A stretch of 64,000 nucleotides of DNA from Echinicola pacifica DSM 19836 (GTDB lineage Bacteria > Bacteroidota > Bacteroidia > Cytophagales > Cyclobacteriaceae). The stretch spans positions 62,001-126,000 of the forward strand of contig NZ_KB890738.1 of NCBI RefSeq assembly GCF_000373245.1, read 5' to 3'. Below are positions 54,958 through 63,776 of the stretch, in pieces. The position numbers and the translations under genes were made by a program. Every line of letters starts with the position of its first letter. Position 1 is the stretch's first letter. The notes beneath the pieces were generated by a model, which worked only from the letters and a program-made list of their open reading frames with translations, was not told where the DNA came from and searched no databases.

Positions 54958-55875
54958 TTACAGATGTTGCATAAGATACTTATATAGGTTAATCATTGCT
55001 TCCAGATCAAGCAAAGACACCTTTTCGTCGGGGGTATGCACATTATCTTCCGGGGCTCCCACAAAGCACCAATCTATAGGATAGGGGCTCATCTGAATCT
55101 CTCTACCGTCACTCCCTCCGGCTCCTTCCACTTCGAGCTGATAAGGCACACCACTTTCGGCAGCTAAAGCCACTATTTTATTAATATAGGTTTTGCGGGG
55201 GATAAATTGATCCCTAAGGGAAATCGCAACTCCCTCATGATGCTTCACCCCTTCGGTCACCCAGGTGATATCAGAGATAAGCGCCTGCCGTACCCCCCAC
55301 TTTTCGTAAATAAACTTGGCCAGAAACGGCACACTGCCTCCGCCATGTTCTTCATAAGTAGAAAACACCACCAGGCCATCTTCCAGATCTTCACAAATTT
55401 CCAAGGCATTAAATACCCCAAGGCGGTTATCCAGATAAGCGGCTTGAATATATTCATCATCTACTCTTATATTTTGCTTATAGGAAAGGTTGGTACCTGG
55501 CTGGATACCCCGAGGGAAACCATGAATAAGTTGATCCTCCACTATATGCGCAGTACATTCGATAGGACCTAAGGCATCCTCTCCTACCAGGATATTTCCA
55601 TCCTGAACATCCGGTCCTCCAACAGGCACCAATTGGTTGTGATAACGGCAAGTAAAGCCTATCGTATCCAGGTGAGCGAAGACCGCGGTGCGTGGATTTC
55701 CGAATTTTAAGACAATATTATCTTGAAATTCTTCACCAAAATAGACTTCTGGCAGAACCTTCCATGACTTTTTACGTTGTTGGACATAATCCATAATGAA
55801 AGACGAGAAATTGTGTTCATCGCCTGAAACGCCTGTTTTTTGTAACATTTGATACAGAAAATCCATGTTTGGCAT
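54958..55875 (-). CDS. M42-family metallo-aminopeptidase-like protein
   Basis: 305 aa. Metal ligands of the M42/M20/M28 clan are visible: FAHLDTIGFT (His, Asp), AAYLDNRLGVFNALE (bridging Asp), STYEEHGGGS (catalytic Glu and metal Glu), SDITWVTEG (Asp) and a final His near the C-terminus (EDNVHTPDEKV). The small PDZ-like insert of M42 (VGEDALGPIECTAHIV) is present. Probably a cytoplasmic aminopeptidase. At 305 aa it is slightly shorter than typical (about 350). Single gene. Confidence 0.82.
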   Translation of the reverse strand: MPNMDFLYQMLQKTGVSGDEHNFSSFIMDYVQQRKKSWKVLPEVYFGEEFQDNIVLKFGNPRTAVFAHLDTIGFTCRYHNQLVPVGGPDVQDGNILVGEDALGPIECTAHIVEDQLIHGFPRGIQPGTNLSYKQNIRVDDEYIQAAYLDNRLGVFNALEICEDLEDGLVVFSTYEEHGGGSVPFLAKFIYEKWGVRQALISDITWVTEGVKHHEGVAISLRDQFIPRKTYINKIVALAAESGVPYQLEVEGAGGSDGREIQMSPYPIDWCFVGAPEDNVHTPDEKVSLLDLEAMINLYKYLMQHL

Positions 55876-55962
55876 AGTTTATGAGTTGTTTGTTTCTGCA
55901 AATTTGGAACTAATTATCTTAAAACAAACTGTAAAAAATTTATAGTTATTGAATAAAAAATT

Positions 55963-55970
55963 TACATTTG
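55963..55970 (+). promoter_or_regulatory. -7 promoter box of the ompA-type gene
   Basis: TACATTTG, perfect TAnnTTTG match, 77 bp before the ATG. A leader of about 70 nt, AT-rich, is predicted, as expected for a highly expressed outer-membrane protein. Confidence 0.5.
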
Positions 55971-56047
55971 CATTACACTTAATCGTTACTAAGTTTGGAT
56001 TTAAATCAATTAAACACTTAATTTTGAAAAAAAATTTTTTTTGAATC

Positions 56048-57319
56048 ATGAAAAAATTATTACTATCAACATTAATGGCTGGCGCATTGGCAGTTGGAGC
56101 TAATGCCCAGAACGACTTCAACAAGTGGTCAATTGACGTTAATGGTGGATTTAATAAACCGATGAGCCCTATGTCTCCAGGTTTTTATTCTCCATCATTG
56201 AATCTAGGACATGCTGATGTTGGGGTAAGGTACATGTTTAACGAGAAGTTCGGGATGAAACTGGACTACGGCTTTGGTAAATACCAAGAAGCTGATGGTA
56301 CTCCTTCATTCGAAACAAACTACTCCCGTATCAACCTGCAAGGTGTTGCTAACGTGGGTAGAATGATGAACTTTGAAACTTGGACGAAGACAATCGGTCT
56401 ATTGTATCACTTAGGAGCTGGTTACGGAACTGTAACTCCTAAAGAGAACGAATGGGTTGACTTCAAAGATGAGACTTATAATTTCATCACAGGTTTAACG
56501 GCTCAGGTAAGACTGGGTAACAGAGTATCCCTTAACGGTGACATCTCTACAATCATCAGCGGACGTCAGAATGTAGCCATCGATGGTCACACTTCTATTC
56601 TTCCTACTGACCAAGGTTATTATGGCGCTAACGCTGTATCTTGGACTGGTACATTGGGTCTGTCTTTCTACCTAGGTGGAAATACAACACATGCTGATTG
56701 GTATGTAAGAGAAGGTATGTATGCAACTAAGAGCGAACTTGAGAACCAAATCGGTGAAATCAAGGATATGCTTAAAGACTCCGATGGAGACGGTGTACCT
56801 GATTACCTTGACAAAGAGCCTAACACTCCTTCTGGAGCACGTGTAGACTCTCATGGTAGAACTCAGGACTCTGATGGTGACGGTATCCCTGATCACTCTG
56901 ACGAATGTGCTTTTGTACCTGGCCCAGCCTCTAATAACGGTTGCCCAGTAGAAGAAGTTGAAGAAACTGACTTCTTCCAGAAAGCCATCAACGACGGTTA
57001 TGTAAACGTATACTATGCATTTGATAGCGCTAAGCCACTTGGCTACTCTGCTTCTTCTGTAAATTATGTTTCTAACTTCCTTAAGAGAAATCCAGGTGTG
57101 AACGTTGAAGTTAAAGGTTATGCTGACGAAATTGGCCCTGATAACTACAACCAGAAGCTATCTGAAAAAAGAGCTAAAGCTGTTTACGATCAATTGATCG
57201 CTGCAGGTATTGACTCTAGCAGAATCTCTTACAAAGGTTATGGTGAAGACACTAGCGTAGATAAGCAGTCTGCTGATGCAAGACAACTTGCTAGAAGAGC
57301 TTCTTTCCAAGTTCAATAA
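56048..57319 (+). CDS. OmpA-family outer-membrane protein with TSP3 calcium repeats
   Basis: 423 aa. Signal peptide ending VGANAQ, an N-terminal 8-strand barrel (about 22-220), a calcium-binding thrombospondin type-3 linker (DSDGDGVPDYLD, DSDGDGIPDHSDEC, Cys pair) and an OmpA-like peptidoglycan-binding domain (about 300-423: VYYAFDSAKPL, VEVKGYADEIGPDNYNQKLS, RISYKGYGE). It anchors the outer membrane to the cell wall; in Bacteroidota it is one of the most abundant membrane proteins. Codon use is strongly biased to the preferred set compared with neighbours, fitting high expression. Confidence 0.95.
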   Translation: MKKLLLSTLMAGALAVGANAQNDFNKWSIDVNGGFNKPMSPMSPGFYSPSLNLGHADVGVRYMFNEKFGMKLDYGFGKYQEADGTPSFETNYSRINLQGVANVGRMMNFETWTKTIGLLYHLGAGYGTVTPKENEWVDFKDETYNFITGLTAQVRLGNRVSLNGDISTIISGRQNVAIDGHTSILPTDQGYYGANAVSWTGTLGLSFYLGGNTTHADWYVREGMYATKSELENQIGEIKDMLKDSDGDGVPDYLDKEPNTPSGARVDSHGRTQDSDGDGIPDHSDECAFVPGPASNNGCPVEEVEETDFFQKAINDGYVNVYYAFDSAKPLGYSASSVNYVSNFLKRNPGVNVEVKGYADEIGPDNYNQKLSEKRAKAVYDQLIAAGIDSSRISYKGYGEDTSVDKQSADARQLARRASFQVQ

Positions 57320-57342
57320 TCTAACGCTAAGCGTATAAATTT

Positions 57343-57373
57343 AAAACCGGCCTTTTCAGGTCGGTTTTTTTTT
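57343..57373 (+). terminator. Terminator of the ompA-type gene
   Basis: Stem AAAACCGGCC / GGTCGGTTTT (one G-U pair) with T run to 57373. The promoter box of upp begins only four bases later. Confidence 0.85.
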
Positions 57374-57376
57374 GTG

Positions 57377-57384
57377 TATTTTTG
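57377..57384 (+). promoter_or_regulatory. -7 promoter box of upp
   Basis: TATTTTTG, perfect TAnnTTTG match, only 6 bp before the upp ATG at 57391. The -33 position has TTTT (57353-57356) at a 20-bp spacing. Confidence 0.4.
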
Positions 57385-57390
57385 GCTTAT

Positions 57391-58038
57391 ATGTTTATAC
57401 TCACCGAACAAAATTCAATAGCGTGTCACTTTCTGCAAGGCCTACGGGACATCCAGCAACAAGGTGATCGGCTGAAGTTCCGCAGAAATATGGAGCGCCT
57501 TGGAGAGGTCATGGCTTATGAACTATCAAAATCCATGGCTTATCAGCCTCTTGAAATCACCACCCCCCTAGCCAAGACGGTCAGCCCACGAATAGAAAAC
57601 TCACCTGTAATCATCTCTGTCATGAGAGCTGCCGTTCCCTTCTACCAAGGATTTATCAATTACTTTGATGAAGCTGATAGCGGTTTTATTGGGGCCTATA
57701 GAAATGACAATTCGGATGGTAAGGAAGTAGATATCACCTTTAGTTATCTCGCCGCTCCCTCCATAGAAGGCAGAGAAGTCATACTCGTGGATCCTATGCT
57801 CGCAACAGGCAAATCACTGGTGACAAGTGTAGAACAGCTCCTTAAAAACGGCACACCAAAAAAGGTCCATATAGCCGCCATAATTGCAGCACCTGAGGGA
57901 GTAGAATACATCCAAGACAGCCTGAACCTCCCTTACGAAATCTGGTTGGGTGCCATGGATGAAAAATTGAATGACAAAGCCTATATCGTCCCAGGATTGG
58001 GTGATGCAGGTGATCTGGCCTTCGGCCCAAAACTATAA
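57391..58038 (+). CDS. upp: Uracil phosphoribosyltransferase
   Basis: 215 aa from ATG 57391. PRPP motif VILVDPMLATGKSLV, SVMRAAVPFYQGF and the uracil-site end AYIVPGLGDAGDLAFG (GDAGDR-like) identify Upp. Converts uracil and PRPP to UMP. If the -7 box at 57377-57384 is right, the message has almost no leader. The next gene (antiporter) begins 6 bp after the stop, so they form an operon. Confidence 0.95.
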   Translation: MFILTEQNSIACHFLQGLRDIQQQGDRLKFRRNMERLGEVMAYELSKSMAYQPLEITTPLAKTVSPRIENSPVIISVMRAAVPFYQGFINYFDEADSGFIGAYRNDNSDGKEVDITFSYLAAPSIEGREVILVDPMLATGKSLVTSVEQLLKNGTPKKVHIAAIIAAPEGVEYIQDSLNLPYEIWLGAMDEKLNDKAYIVPGLGDAGDLAFGPKL

Positions 58039-58044
58039 GCCAAC

Positions 58045-58974
58045 TTGATCTATTTATTTTTAATTATAGGTTTTATCATCCTCCTGATCGGAGGAAAAAC
58101 CCTCGTGGATGGAGCGTCTGCCATTGCTGTGAAACTCGGCATGAGCCCCGGGCTTATAGGCTTAACCATTGTGGCATTTGGCACTTCAGCCCCAGAACTA
58201 TTAGTTAGCATTACCGCGGCACTAAAAGGCACCAGTGACATCGCAATCGGAAATGTGGTGGGCTCCAACATCTCCAATATTACACTGGTATTAGGAAGTG
58301 CGGCCATACTATATCCCATCAGTATTAACCGCAATATCCTCAAATGGGACTATAGCTTCACCCTTGCCTCTAGCATATTGTTTTTCCTACTGGCCCTAGA
58401 CGGGCTAATTAGCCTTTGGGATGGAATATTCCTTTTGGTATTGCTCGTCATTGCCAACTGGATTCTCATCCGTAAATCCCAAAACAACAGTGAGGAATCT
58501 GGTGAGGAAGAAATAAAAAAAGCCGGCAACCAGCCTCTATGGAAGGCCATAGGCTTGATTTTGCTAGGGATTGTAGGCCTTTACTATGGCTCAGAGCTAT
58601 TGGTAAACAACGCCATCACCATAGCCCAACAATATGGAATCAGCGAAAGGATCATCGGAGTGACTATCATCGCTATCGGCACCAGTCTGCCGGAGCTTAC
58701 GACGTCCATCCTAGCCGCTTTGAAGAAAGAAACAGATATTGCTTTAGGTAATATATTAGGGAGTAACTTGCAGAACATTCTCTCCATCATTGGCGTTACT
58801 GCTATTATACATCCCATGAATGTAAGTCAACTCTTCCTATCCTCGGATTTCTTATGGATGATGGGGTTCACCGCCCTTTTATTCCCGATTATGCGAACTG
58901 GTTTTAAAATCGGACGCTGGGAAGGAGGCTTATTGATCGCCTTGTATGGACTTTATCTCATCGCTCTGCTATAG
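58045..58974 (+). CDS. Calcium/sodium antiporter, CaCA family (YrbG-like)
   Basis: 309 aa, about ten membrane helices in two inverted halves. Each half has the alpha-repeat: GLTIVAFGTSAPELLVSITA with GNVVGSNISNI, and GVTIIAIGTSLPELTTSILA with GNILGSNLQNI. The acidic Glu of both repeats is present. The start is TTG at 58045, 6 bp after upp; no ATG gives a full first helix. Exchanges calcium (or other cations) for sodium across the inner membrane. Confidence 0.93.
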   Translation: MIYLFLIIGFIILLIGGKTLVDGASAIAVKLGMSPGLIGLTIVAFGTSAPELLVSITAALKGTSDIAIGNVVGSNISNITLVLGSAAILYPISINRNILKWDYSFTLASSILFFLLALDGLISLWDGIFLLVLLVIANWILIRKSQNNSEESGEEEIKKAGNQPLWKAIGLILLGIVGLYYGSELLVNNAITIAQQYGISERIIGVTIIAIGTSLPELTTSILAALKKETDIALGNILGSNLQNILSIIGVTAIIHPMNVSQLFLSSDFLWMMGFTALLFPIMRTGFKIGRWEGGLLIALYGLYLIALL

Positions 58975-58977
58975 ATT

Positions 58978-59436
58978 ATGATTGAGTATATATTACAGTT
59001 CCTGGCCATTTATACCGTTTGCTTATTCAAGTTCCTGGGAGGACCACTCCTTGGAAATGCCGCAAACTATTCCATCCTGGAGATTGTCATTGTCACCGTA
59101 TCTGGCATGATGACCAGCGTGATAGTCTTTGCCTATCTCGGAGAATGGATCAAATCAGTCTGGACCATCAAGGTGCGGAAAAACCCAAAGCGCTTTAGCA
59201 AAAAAACAAGAATCATCGTGAAGGTTTGGCAAAAATTTGGGGCGATAGGCGTCGCAGCCATTACCCCGCTATTCCTTACCCCCATAGGTGGGACCATCCT
59301 TTTAGCTTCTTTTGGGGTAAAGAGAAATAAGATTTTCCTTTATATGTTTATTAGTGCCGTATGTTGGGCTTTTATCCAGGGCATGTTTATCCATCAAATA
59401 TTGGAAATCCCCTTCCTTAAAAATCTCATTGTCTAA
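58978..59436 (+). CDS. Small integral membrane protein, tentatively DedA/VTT-like
   Basis: 152 aa with three or four helices. The portion VWQKFGAIGVAAITPLFLTP with IGGTILLASFGVKRNKIFLY recalls the central part of DedA/VTT proteins, but the length is short and key arginines are missing. It begins 3 bp after the antiporter stop, so it belongs to the upp-antiporter operon. Function unknown. Confidence 0.55.
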   Translation: MIEYILQFLAIYTVCLFKFLGGPLLGNAANYSILEIVIVTVSGMMTSVIVFAYLGEWIKSVWTIKVRKNPKRFSKKTRIIVKVWQKFGAIGVAAITPLFLTPIGGTILLASFGVKRNKIFLYMFISAVCWAFIQGMFIHQILEIPFLKNLIV

Positions 59437-59516
59437 ACCCCGAAGATCAAGTCCCTATTTAGCTACTGCACCTTAACCCCATATGATCAGAGACAAAAGT
59501 CAGTTTCAAGAATTGA

Positions 59517-60416
59517 TCAGTCTTCATCCGGCATAATATCAATATCCCGGATCAACACTTTCTTAGCAATCTTCTGACCAGTAATCGTCGCAGCTAAGCC
59601 TCCAAGGGCCGTTTCTTTATATTTGTTTTCCATGCTGGCGCCAATTTCGCCCATAGCGTCTATACATTCATCCACTGGAATGACGGCATCGACATCCGCT
59701 AAAGCGATTTGCGCTGAACTATTAGCAATAGCGGCAGCGCTGGCATTCCTCACCACGCAAGGTACCTCTACCAGACCAGCCACTGGATCGCAGACCAAGC
59801 CGAGCATACACTGAATGGTGATCGCCACCGCATTGAACACCTGGTCTGTGGAGCCTCCAAGGCAATACACCATAGCGCCTGAAGCCATCGCAGCAGCTGA
59901 GCCCGTCTCAGCCTGACAGCCTCCCACAGCACCCGCTAAGCTTGCCTTCTGCTCTATAATCAAAGCTATACCAGCACCTAATAACAAACCCTCTAGGATA
60001 AGCTCATCCTCTAACTGGTGAATCTCCTGAAGCGTGTACAATGTCCCCGGTAATATCCCTGAAGCTCCAGCTGTAGGTGCTGCCACCACTCTCCCCATGC
60101 AGCTGTTCACTTCCTTGGCCGCTAAGGCCCGAGCTATCAAGCGCTGGAAATCAACCGATAAAACGGCTAAGGGATGACGATACACCTTCTTAGCGCCATT
60201 ATTTATCATTCCCGAGCGGGAATTCATGTCTTCATTCAAGCCTATATCTACCGCCTCTTTCATGACGGAATAGGCATTCTGCAGGTGAGCCCATATCTCT
60301 TTCTCGCTATGTCCTCGTTGATCAACCTCGTACTCTAGCACCACCTCGTGGAGCCGCATGCCATTTTCCTCACTATAGGTCTTCCAACCTGAGAAACTTT
60401 CAAATAAATAACTCAT
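59517..60416 (-). CDS. sdaAA: L-serine dehydratase, iron-sulfur type, alpha subunit
   Basis: 299 aa from ATG 60416. Signature sequences: SRSGMINNGAKKVYRH, GRVVAAPTAGASGILPG (substrate loop), and conserved cysteines in GGCQAETGSAAAMASGAM, GLVCDPVAGLVEVPC that bind the [4Fe-4S] cluster. Deaminates serine to pyruvate and ammonia. The partner beta (ACT-like) subunit that usually lies adjacent in two-subunit types is not here; it may be elsewhere, or the alpha part may work alone. Confidence 0.9.
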   Translation of the reverse strand: MSYLFESFSGWKTYSEENGMRLHEVVLEYEVDQRGHSEKEIWAHLQNAYSVMKEAVDIGLNEDMNSRSGMINNGAKKVYRHPLAVLSVDFQRLIARALAAKEVNSCMGRVVAAPTAGASGILPGTLYTLQEIHQLEDELILEGLLLGAGIALIIEQKASLAGAVGGCQAETGSAAAMASGAMVYCLGGSTDQVFNAVAITIQCMLGLVCDPVAGLVEVPCVVRNASAAAIANSSAQIALADVDAVIPVDECIDAMGEIGASMENKYKETALGGLAATITGQKIAKKVLIRDIDIMPDED

Positions 60417-60654
60417 ATCGTATCCGGGTTTACACTTCATGTAAATGTAAAAAGTAAATCTGACTATCAAGAAAAATCCAGCGCTGATTTTCAGCGATAG
60501 TTATTCCCGAAATCTTTCAAAAATCAATCGAATCGCAGAGTGAAAAATCCAGCGATAGATAAGAATCACTTACAAAAATAAGAGGTGGTAGTGAAAGAAA
60601 AATAACCTTCAAGACTGAAAGGCTGGCATAAACTAATCAATTGAGCCAAGGCAT

Positions 60655-60692
60655 AAAAAAACCCCTCCCAAGAATTGGAAGAGGTTTTTTGA
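60655..60692. terminator. Terminator of the sigma-barrel-FKBP operon
   Basis: AAAAAACCCCTCC and GGAAGAGGTTTTTT form an imperfect stem around CAAGAATT; on the minus strand the stem is followed by TTTTTTATG. Confidence 0.65.
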
Positions 60693-60716
60693 TATTAAAT
60701 CTAACACCTAACACTA

Positions 60717-61673
60717 TTATTTAATTCCTGTAATTTCAGCATCAAAGAATATTGGTTGGAACGGATTCAGCTGAACATTCAAATATCCTTTTTGGAAATA
60801 ATCATTTCTAATTGACTGCGGTAATACTCGAGCCAAATTGGTATAGGCTGCAGAGGAGGGAGAGATCACTTGAATTTTTGCTTTATTATGAAGGTTATTT
60901 AGTCCTACATCCACAAAGCCTAAGTTATCTTTAACTCCTAATGTAGTGGGAACACTAGCGGAAGACTTCGCAAATGGATCCGTTGCACCTAGCTCGTACA
61001 TTCCATAAGTAAAGCTAACGGTATTTCCGTTTTTAGACTTTTCGGTATCTGTATCTCCTTGATCAATGACCTTTACATATACATCCTTCTCCATTTTGGT
61101 GAATCCCTCAAGATCATTCTCTATCAGGTATTCCTGAATCATATTGTCCTCCATTGCCGCTACTTCATCTTTAGAATATATCTTGGCAAAAGTCACTTTA
61201 ATTTTCAAATGGCTATAAGGAGGAATCAGAGTACCATATCCATAATCCGAAAAACCTACATAAGAAGGAACATAAAGAGTCAAGGTCTCCCCGACCTCTG
61301 CTAAACCTACTGACAAATTCATGGCTATAGGGGCTAGGGTCTGTGCTCCCACATCATACCTAAATAGCACCGGATCCCCATCTTCCATGGTATGCTCACC
61401 GATGAATGCTCCCTCGAGGGTTTCCATTTCATAATAGATCCCTACGATGTCCTCATCTTTGATTTTCACACCATCTTCTACATCCACATCCCGGGTATAA
61501 TAATAGCCTGAGATGGTTTTTTCGGCTTCAATTCCCTTTTCAGAGATATAAACCTCTAAGGCCTTATCATCTCGTGTTACTTGCTTTTCATATTCCGTGG
61601 GCTCATCATTTAGACAAGAAGTCATCATCACACCCAAAGTCACCGCAGAGACTGCTACTAAAATTCTGTTCAT
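60717..61673 (-). CDS. FKBP-like lipoprotein, double-domain
   Basis: 318 aa lipoprotein (signal ending MMTSC, Cys20). The first half (about 60-170) matches FKBP-type peptidyl-prolyl isomerases at the fold level: AMNLSVGLAEVGETLTLYVP and YGYGTLIPPYSHLKIKVTFA. The second half (about 185-318) seems to repeat it in degenerate form. The active-site aromatic residues are not well kept, so it could be a chaperone without isomerase activity. It is the third gene of the sigma-factor operon, 20 bp after the barrel gene, suggesting control by the ECF sigma factor. Such lipoproteins are related to GldI. Confidence 0.72.
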   Translation of the reverse strand: MNRILVAVSAVTLGVMMTSCLNDEPTEYEKQVTRDDKALEVYISEKGIEAEKTISGYYYTRDVDVEDGVKIKDEDIVGIYYEMETLEGAFIGEHTMEDGDPVLFRYDVGAQTLAPIAMNLSVGLAEVGETLTLYVPSYVGFSDYGYGTLIPPYSHLKIKVTFAKIYSKDEVAAMEDNMIQEYLIENDLEGFTKMEKDVYVKVIDQGDTDTEKSKNGNTVSFTYGMYELGATDPFAKSSASVPTTLGVKDNLGFVDVGLNNLHNKAKIQVISPSSAAYTNLARVLPQSIRNDYFQKGYLNVQLNPFQPIFFDAEITGIK

Positions 61674-61693
61674 GTTGGTAAAGTTTATTTTTG

Positions 61694-63079
61694 CTATTTT
61701 TTAAATTGAAAATTCATCCTCAAGTTGACTCCTCCCACCGAGAATTGCTGGTTGGTGAAAGTCATATTTCCTAGAGGTAATTTATAATACGGCTCTATGG
61801 ATAGGAAGGTGCCATTGGTTAGGCTATATTCATAGCCAAAGGACAGGTTTAGCATCTTTCCTAGGTCCACATTAGATTGTCCATCTTCTGGTTTATATTC
61901 TTCACTATAGGTCTGCACCGATTGGGCACTAATCAAACTACCGGTAGCACTGGTAGAAAATCTAGAGTCCACAGAGAAAGTTTCCGTTCCTGTCTGATTG
62001 AGGTAGATCATACTCGACAGGCCTGTGATCAGAAAGAAATCCGCACGTGATTTATCGACCAACTTATATTTCAAATTGATGGGGATATCCAAGCTAGAAT
62101 ACCGGAAAGTATAATCAGATCCTAAATAGTTATTCGTAAACCCTACACCAAGGCTATTGAAATCTGAACGTACAGTCATCGATTCGGGAAGCTCCGCGGG
62201 ACTGTCACTGTGGATATTCTGCTGCTGTGCATAAGTCACTCCAACATCAAGCTTCAATCGCTTACTAAAGGAAAATTCTGATACGAGTCCTCCATTAAAC
62301 TGCATGCCCGATTCTGAGTTAGCGACGGTCTGGGGACCGCCTATGATCCCTAACCTGAATGGCATATCTTCAGATTTATCGGATTGATTCATTATACTTG
62401 CGGTATTTTTCTCAGCGCCAGTGCCTGTGTCGCCTTTCCATTGATCAAGGTATTCTTTAGCCTGCTGCTCATCCATTACAGCTTGCTCGGATGCCATCAT
62501 GCTGGATTTCAAACTTTGATTAGTGGCTAGGGATTGACGATTTACTTGGCCAGGAGCAGCTTTTGAGCTTGGAGACTCCCCTAGAATAGCAACCTCACCT
62601 AAATAGTCGGCAATCATAGCCTCATCGTAGGAATCCATCCTTGGCAGGGATTCCAATGCATCACTATCTGTTCTTGGCTGAATTGATAGCGTCTCAGGAA
62701 CAGCCATAATTTCAATACTATTGGAAGATTGAATAACTGGTTTGGCCTCTGCCAGTTGCGGCCCTGTATCCTCCTTGGAGGAATCTATTGGGGCCTTCAG
62801 GAGTTCCTCGATATCCTTGCTTTTATTAGCTATGGTCCCCTTAAAGGTCGAGACACCTTGTTCGATTTCTTTTTCGTATGGAAAGAAAACCAAAGCTAAA
62901 ATCACGGCCGCGGCAATTCCAGAAGCCAGATATGGCCATACAGCCCAACGTTTCTTAGTTGGTTTATTAAAATATACCTGGGAAAACTTATCCCACTCTT
63001 GCGGGTCAAAGGGCTCCTCATATTCTGCGAAGGAGTCCCTGATCTTCTCCACCAGCCGTTTATCGAATTGCTCCTTCAT
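61694..63079 (-). CDS. Putative anti-sigma-like protein fused to an outer-membrane beta-barrel
   Basis: 461 aa. Residues 1-45 are charged and cytoplasmic in character (EEPFDPQEWDKFSQVYFNKP, the short motif at the start of Bacteroidota anti-sigma-like proteins). A single membrane helix follows (about 47-67). After a 170-residue low-complexity stretch, residues 240-461 form a PorT-like beta-barrel: FRLGIIGGPQTV, KLDVGVTYAQQQN, SLDIPINLKYKL, ending VNLRMNFQFKK. The gene overlaps the sigma gene by 20 bp. The layout implies a protein that reaches from cytoplasm through periplasm towards the outer membrane. Function is not known to me. Confidence 0.72.
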   Translation of the reverse strand: MKEQFDKRLVEKIRDSFAEYEEPFDPQEWDKFSQVYFNKPTKKRWAVWPYLASGIAAAVILALVFFPYEKEIEQGVSTFKGTIANKSKDIEELLKAPIDSSKEDTGPQLAEAKPVIQSSNSIEIMAVPETLSIQPRTDSDALESLPRMDSYDEAMIADYLGEVAILGESPSSKAAPGQVNRQSLATNQSLKSSMMASEQAVMDEQQAKEYLDQWKGDTGTGAEKNTASIMNQSDKSEDMPFRLGIIGGPQTVANSESGMQFNGGLVSEFSFSKRLKLDVGVTYAQQQNIHSDSPAELPESMTVRSDFNSLGVGFTNNYLGSDYTFRYSSLDIPINLKYKLVDKSRADFFLITGLSSMIYLNQTGTETFSVDSRFSTSATGSLISAQSVQTYSEEYKPEDGQSNVDLGKMLNLSFGYEYSLTNGTFLSIEPYYKLPLGNMTFTNQQFSVGGVNLRMNFQFKK

Positions 63080-63608
63080 CTTTTATTTTATTTAACTCTA
63101 TTATTTTTTCTCTTAGTCTCTGCTTGGCTCTAGCCAAATAAGTACGACAGGTACTTGCCGGAATATCGAGTGTTTCTCCAATTTCTTTATGACTAAATCC
63201 CTCGATCTCATACATATTAAAGATGATTCGCATCACCTCTGGAAGTTCTCTCATGGCTCCCATGATATCATCTCTGGATAGCTCATCGATAATATTGGGA
63301 TCCAAGGTCTCTGCATGAGCCTTTTCTATTTCCATAACCGCATAATGCTTGACATTTTTACGGTAATAATCAATGGAAGTATTGATCAGAATCCTACGAA
63401 ACCAAGCTTTGAAAGAACTGCCCTCATTATATTGATTCATACGGTCAAAAGCTTTCATAAAACTGTCATTAACAATTTCACAGGCTTCCTCGCGGGAATT
63501 GGAGTATCTTAGCGAAATGCTCATAGCATAGCCATAGTAATGCTTATACAGCATTTCAAAGGCTTTGGGGCTACCACTTTTTGCTTCTTTGATAAGATAC
63601 TGGTCCAA
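63060..63608 (-). CDS. ECF-type RNA polymerase sigma factor
   Basis: 182 aa. Region 2: KAFEMLYKHYYGYAMSISLR, DSFMKAFDRMNQYNEGSSFK, WFRRILINTSIDYYRK; region 4: ELPEVMRIIFNMYEIEGFSH with KEIGETLDIPASTCRTYLAR. No FecI-type regulator is adjacent; the following gene overlaps by 20 bp and is likely its regulator. The start is TTG at 63608; no ATG lies nearby in frame. It probably controls its own operon, including the FKBP lipoprotein. Confidence 0.93.
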   Translation of the reverse strand: MDQYLIKEAKSGSPKAFEMLYKHYYGYAMSISLRYSNSREEACEIVNDSFMKAFDRMNQYNEGSSFKAWFRRILINTSIDYYRKNVKHYAVMEIEKAHAETLDPNIIDELSRDDIMGAMRELPEVMRIIFNMYEIEGFSHKEIGETLDIPASTCRTYLARAKQRLREKIIELNKIKDEGAIR

Positions 63609-63697
63609 ATGAATGGGCTTTATTATGTATTGCTTTTCGTCTAGACGGTAAGAGTAAAAAAAACGCTACAAACGATAAAAAAAAATAAAACTAATTG

Positions 63698-63741
63698 CTG
63701 GACTATTTCCTTTCAGTCAGGTCCAAAAGGAAATAGTCCAG
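63698..63741 (-). terminator. Long hairpin, probable terminator of the OsmC-like gene
   Basis: 16-bp perfect stem (63698-63713 / 63726-63741) with 12-nt loop. On the minus strand, 9 nt later, comes TTTTATTTTTTTTTT. The T tract is further than usual, so it might also act on the sigma-factor promoter just beyond. Confidence 0.6.
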
Positions 63742-63776
63742 GGAAAATAGCTGTCAATGCAGTAGCTTAAGAAAAA

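Noticed and set aside
60471-60560. Repeated gaaaaatccagcg sequence upstream of the serine dehydratase
   Set aside because: Only two short copies, in low-complexity surroundings; not enough to call a regulatory repeat.
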